A stretch of 64,000 bases of DNA, from positions 39,604 through 103,603 of the forward strand of contig DHNY01000001.1 in NCBI GenBank assembly GCA_002409625.1, given 5' to 3'. The notes below the pieces were generated by a model. That model had not been told where the DNA came from. It saw only the letters and a program-made list of their open reading frames with translations, and did not search any database. How positions within the stretch are numbered: the stretch's first letter is position 1; each line of letters opens with the position of its first letter. Below, piece by piece: positions 62,411 through 64,000 of the stretch. The translations under genes and the position numbers were made by a program. The stretch comes from Anaerolineaceae bacterium UBA5404 (GTDB lineage: Bacteria; Chloroflexota; Anaerolineae; Anaerolineales; Anaerolineaceae).

Positions 62411-63790
62411 ATGACCATTCCATTCATCGAACCATTCCGCATCAAAGTTGTGGAAAATATCAAAATGACCACACGCGAGGAGCGTGTTGAAGCTTTGAAA
62501 AACGCAAAATACAACGTTTTTGCTGTGCCTGGCGCGGATGTCTTTATTGATTTGCTCACCGACTCGGGTACCGGTGCGATGAGCGATGAGCAATGGGCTG
62601 CCATTATGCGCGGCGATGAGGCTTACGCCGGTTCTAAAAGTTATTATCGATTTGAAAAAGCCATTCAAGATATTTTAGGCTTCCCTTATGTTTTGCCCAC
62701 CCACCAGGGTCGTGGCGCTGAGGGGATGCTCTTTGGCGCTTTGGTTAAAGCGGGCGATACAGTCCCCAACAACCGCCACTTTGATACCACCATGGGAAAC
62801 TTGCAGGTTTTAGGCGCCAACCCGGTTGACTTGCCGGTTCCCGAATCTGCAGATTCTGACCTGATTGCTGATTTCAAAGGCAATATGGACCTGGAAAAAT
62901 TAGAAGCCCTCATTCAACGCATCGGTGTTGACAAAATTCCTTTGGGTATGCTCACGATTACCAATAACTCTAATGCCGGGCAACCCGTATCGATGGATAA
63001 CATTCGTGGCACGGCTGAAATTTATAAGAAATACGGTATTCCTTTCTTCCTGGATGCTTGTCGCTTTGCTGAGAATGCCTGGTTCATCAAAATCCGTGAT
63101 CCGAAGTACAAGGATGTTCCGGTACGTGAGATTGTGCGCGAGATGTTCTCTTATGCCGATGGTTGTACCATGAGCTCCAAAAAGGACGCCATTGTGAACA
63201 TTGGCGGTTTTGTGGCATTCCGTGATAAAGAACTAAAAGGCAAGATTGGCGCGCATTTGATTGTGCACGAAGGTTATTTGACCTATGGCGGACAGGCAGG
63301 ACGCGATTTGGACGCCTTGGCTGTTGGTCTTTATGAGGGCACCGATGAAGAATACCTCAACTACCGCGAAGCGCACACCCGCTACTTGGGTGAGGTTTTG
63401 AGTGCTGCGGGGCTGCCAGTGTATAAGCCTACCGGTGGTCATGCGGTTTATGTGGATGCGGGTAAGGCCTTGCCCTGGATTCCCAAGTCTCAATTCCCCG
63501 CGGTGGCATTGGCAAACGCCTTATATATAGAAGGCGGTATACGAACAGTTGAGATTGGCAGCCTGATGTTTGAACACACCGATCCTGAAACCGGCGAGCA
63601 AGTTTACGCGCCTTTGGAACTGGTGCGCTTTGCTATTCCACGCCGTGTTTATACCCGAAGCCACCTTGATTTTATTGGCGAGGTTGCCAAAAAGGTGATG
63701 GATAACCCCAAAAATATCAAGGGCTTGCGTGTTACCTGGGCGCCTGAAGTCCTGCGCCACTTTATGGCTGAGTTGGAAGAAGTGGACTAA
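62411..63790 (+). CDS. tnaA: Tryptophanase
   Basis: 459 residues, beta-eliminating lyase family, PLP-dependent, giving indole, pyruvate and ammonia. PEPFRIK-like start (IEPFRIKVVE), DVFIDLLTDSGTGAMSD, THQGRGAE and the PLP Lys in CTMSSKKDAIV are present. The choice of tryptophanase over tyrosine phenol-lyase rests on IRTVEIGS near 390: phenol-lyases have Arg at this place (MERG) and tryptophanases Ile. The Met-start has AAGGAG 6 nt upstream. It fits amino-acid fermentation. No tnaB transporter or TnaC leader is visible. Confidence 0.85.
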   Translation: MTIPFIEPFRIKVVENIKMTTREERVEALKNAKYNVFAVPGADVFIDLLTDSGTGAMSDEQWAAIMRGDEAYAGSKSYYRFEKAIQDILGFPYVLPTHQGRGAEGMLFGALVKAGDTVPNNRHFDTTMGNLQVLGANPVDLPVPESADSDLIADFKGNMDLEKLEALIQRIGVDKIPLGMLTITNNSNAGQPVSMDNIRGTAEIYKKYGIPFFLDACRFAENAWFIKIRDPKYKDVPVREIVREMFSYADGCTMSSKKDAIVNIGGFVAFRDKELKGKIGAHLIVHEGYLTYGGQAGRDLDALAVGLYEGTDEEYLNYREAHTRYLGEVLSAAGLPVYKPTGGHAVYVDAGKALPWIPKSQFPAVALANALYIEGGIRTVEIGSLMFEHTDPETGEQVYAPLELVRFAIPRRVYTRSHLDFIGEVAKKVMDNPKNIKGLRVTWAPEVLRHFMAELEEVD

Positions 63791-63824
63791 ACTTCTCATC
63801 AACTTGATTGGATGAAAATGTTTG

Positions 63825-63857
63825 AAACAGGCTGGTTTTTTCCAGCCTGTTTTTTAA
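63825..63857 (+). terminator. Terminator after tryptophanase
   Basis: AAACAGGCTGG / CCAGCCTGTTT (63825-63835 and 63842-63852) with a T-loop and T tail. Confidence 0.9.
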
Positions 63858-63987
63858 TAAGAATGATGCGGGGTGATTTGAATTAAATTGAAAACCTGAC
63901 TGTAAATGAGTTTTTTTCGACTTTCCAAATTTATTGGTGTCCTATGCTAGAATTAACTTTACTATTCATCCACAAGAAAGGGAAGAA

Positions 63988-64000
63988 ATGAAAAAAACAG
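63988..64000 (+). CDS. Start of a gene cut by the window end
   Basis: ATGAAAAAAACAG with AAGGGAAG 4 nt upstream. Met-Lys-Lys-Thr suggests a signal peptide. A possible -10 TAGAAT lies near 63949. Nothing else can be said. Confidence 0.55.

Noticed and set aside
62411..63790. Tyrosine phenol-lyase
   Set aside because: The position that is Arg in phenol-lyases (MERG) is Ile here (VEIGS), as in tryptophanases.

Overview
The window looks like chromosomal DNA of a fermentative bacterium of the Chloroflexota, most likely class Anaerolineae. This is inferred from gene content, not from a marker RNA. It has a PyrF-PyrE fusion in a pyr operon, a maltose-type binding protein carrying an X25-like domain, several Anaerolineae-style ABC operons and a tryptophanase. 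No rRNA, tRNA or CRISPR array was seen.

Layout: (1) 1-5.45 kb: the tail of a secreted beta-helix gene broken by an in-frame stop, then an exporter operon (HlyD-like lipoprotein, ABC-2 permease, two ATPases) with a TetR-type palindrome upstream. (2) 5.45-15.2 kb: a replicon-like block. It holds about 2 kb of non-coding DNA with 16 copies of a 20-bp motif (AAGTGGCTAYGCGCATTAAT), then GrpB, ParB, ParA, an AAA-type ATPase, a 727-residue candidate replication initiator and a small membrane protein. Five 33-bp iterons lie inside the initiator gene and also encode 11-residue protein repeats. One further iteron copy lies just before the array, and a 16-bp palindrome recurs three times across the block. 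(3) 15.2-23.5 kb: rtcB, a mannose-1-phosphate guanylyltransferase, a PlsC-type acyltransferase with a zinc ribbon, an EamA permease, a PHP metallohydrolase, an esterase and a GPH sugar symporter. (4) 23.6-29.3 kb: a restriction-modification operon with a GIY-YIG/helicase subunit, an NPPY adenine methylase, a HEPN-like protein and a truncated methylase-like subunit.

(5) 29.5-34.9 kb: pyrC-pyrB-pyrFE-pyrD-pyrK, covering UMP synthesis from carbamoyl phosphate, then a ROK sugar kinase. (6) 36-40.5 kb: a four-gene MacB/LolD-like system with a secreted CARDB-like protein and a YIP1-like membrane protein. (7) 40.7-45.2 kb: tldD, a frameshifted tldE, a small membrane protein and a GH25 lysozyme. (8) 45.5-50.2 kb: malE-malF-malG under a MarR regulator. 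(9) 50.6-51.1 kb: a truncated signal-peptide gene run into a tandem repeat. (10) 51.1-56.5 kb: a BMP-type nucleoside ABC importer. (11) 56.7-59 kb: a lipoprotein and a secreted HExxH protease. (12) 59.3-63.8 kb: a NarL-type two-component pair, a BaiN/HI0933 flavoprotein and tryptophanase; the window ends at the start of another gene.

The most unusual part is 5.45-15.2 kb. It reads as a complete maintenance module (initiator with iterons and an operator, a loader-like ATPase, ParAB with candidate centromere palindromes, and a large repeat array) sitting among housekeeping genes. The array motif also occurs once, letter for letter, inside a flavoprotein gene 53 kb away, so it is probably a dispersed genomic signal.
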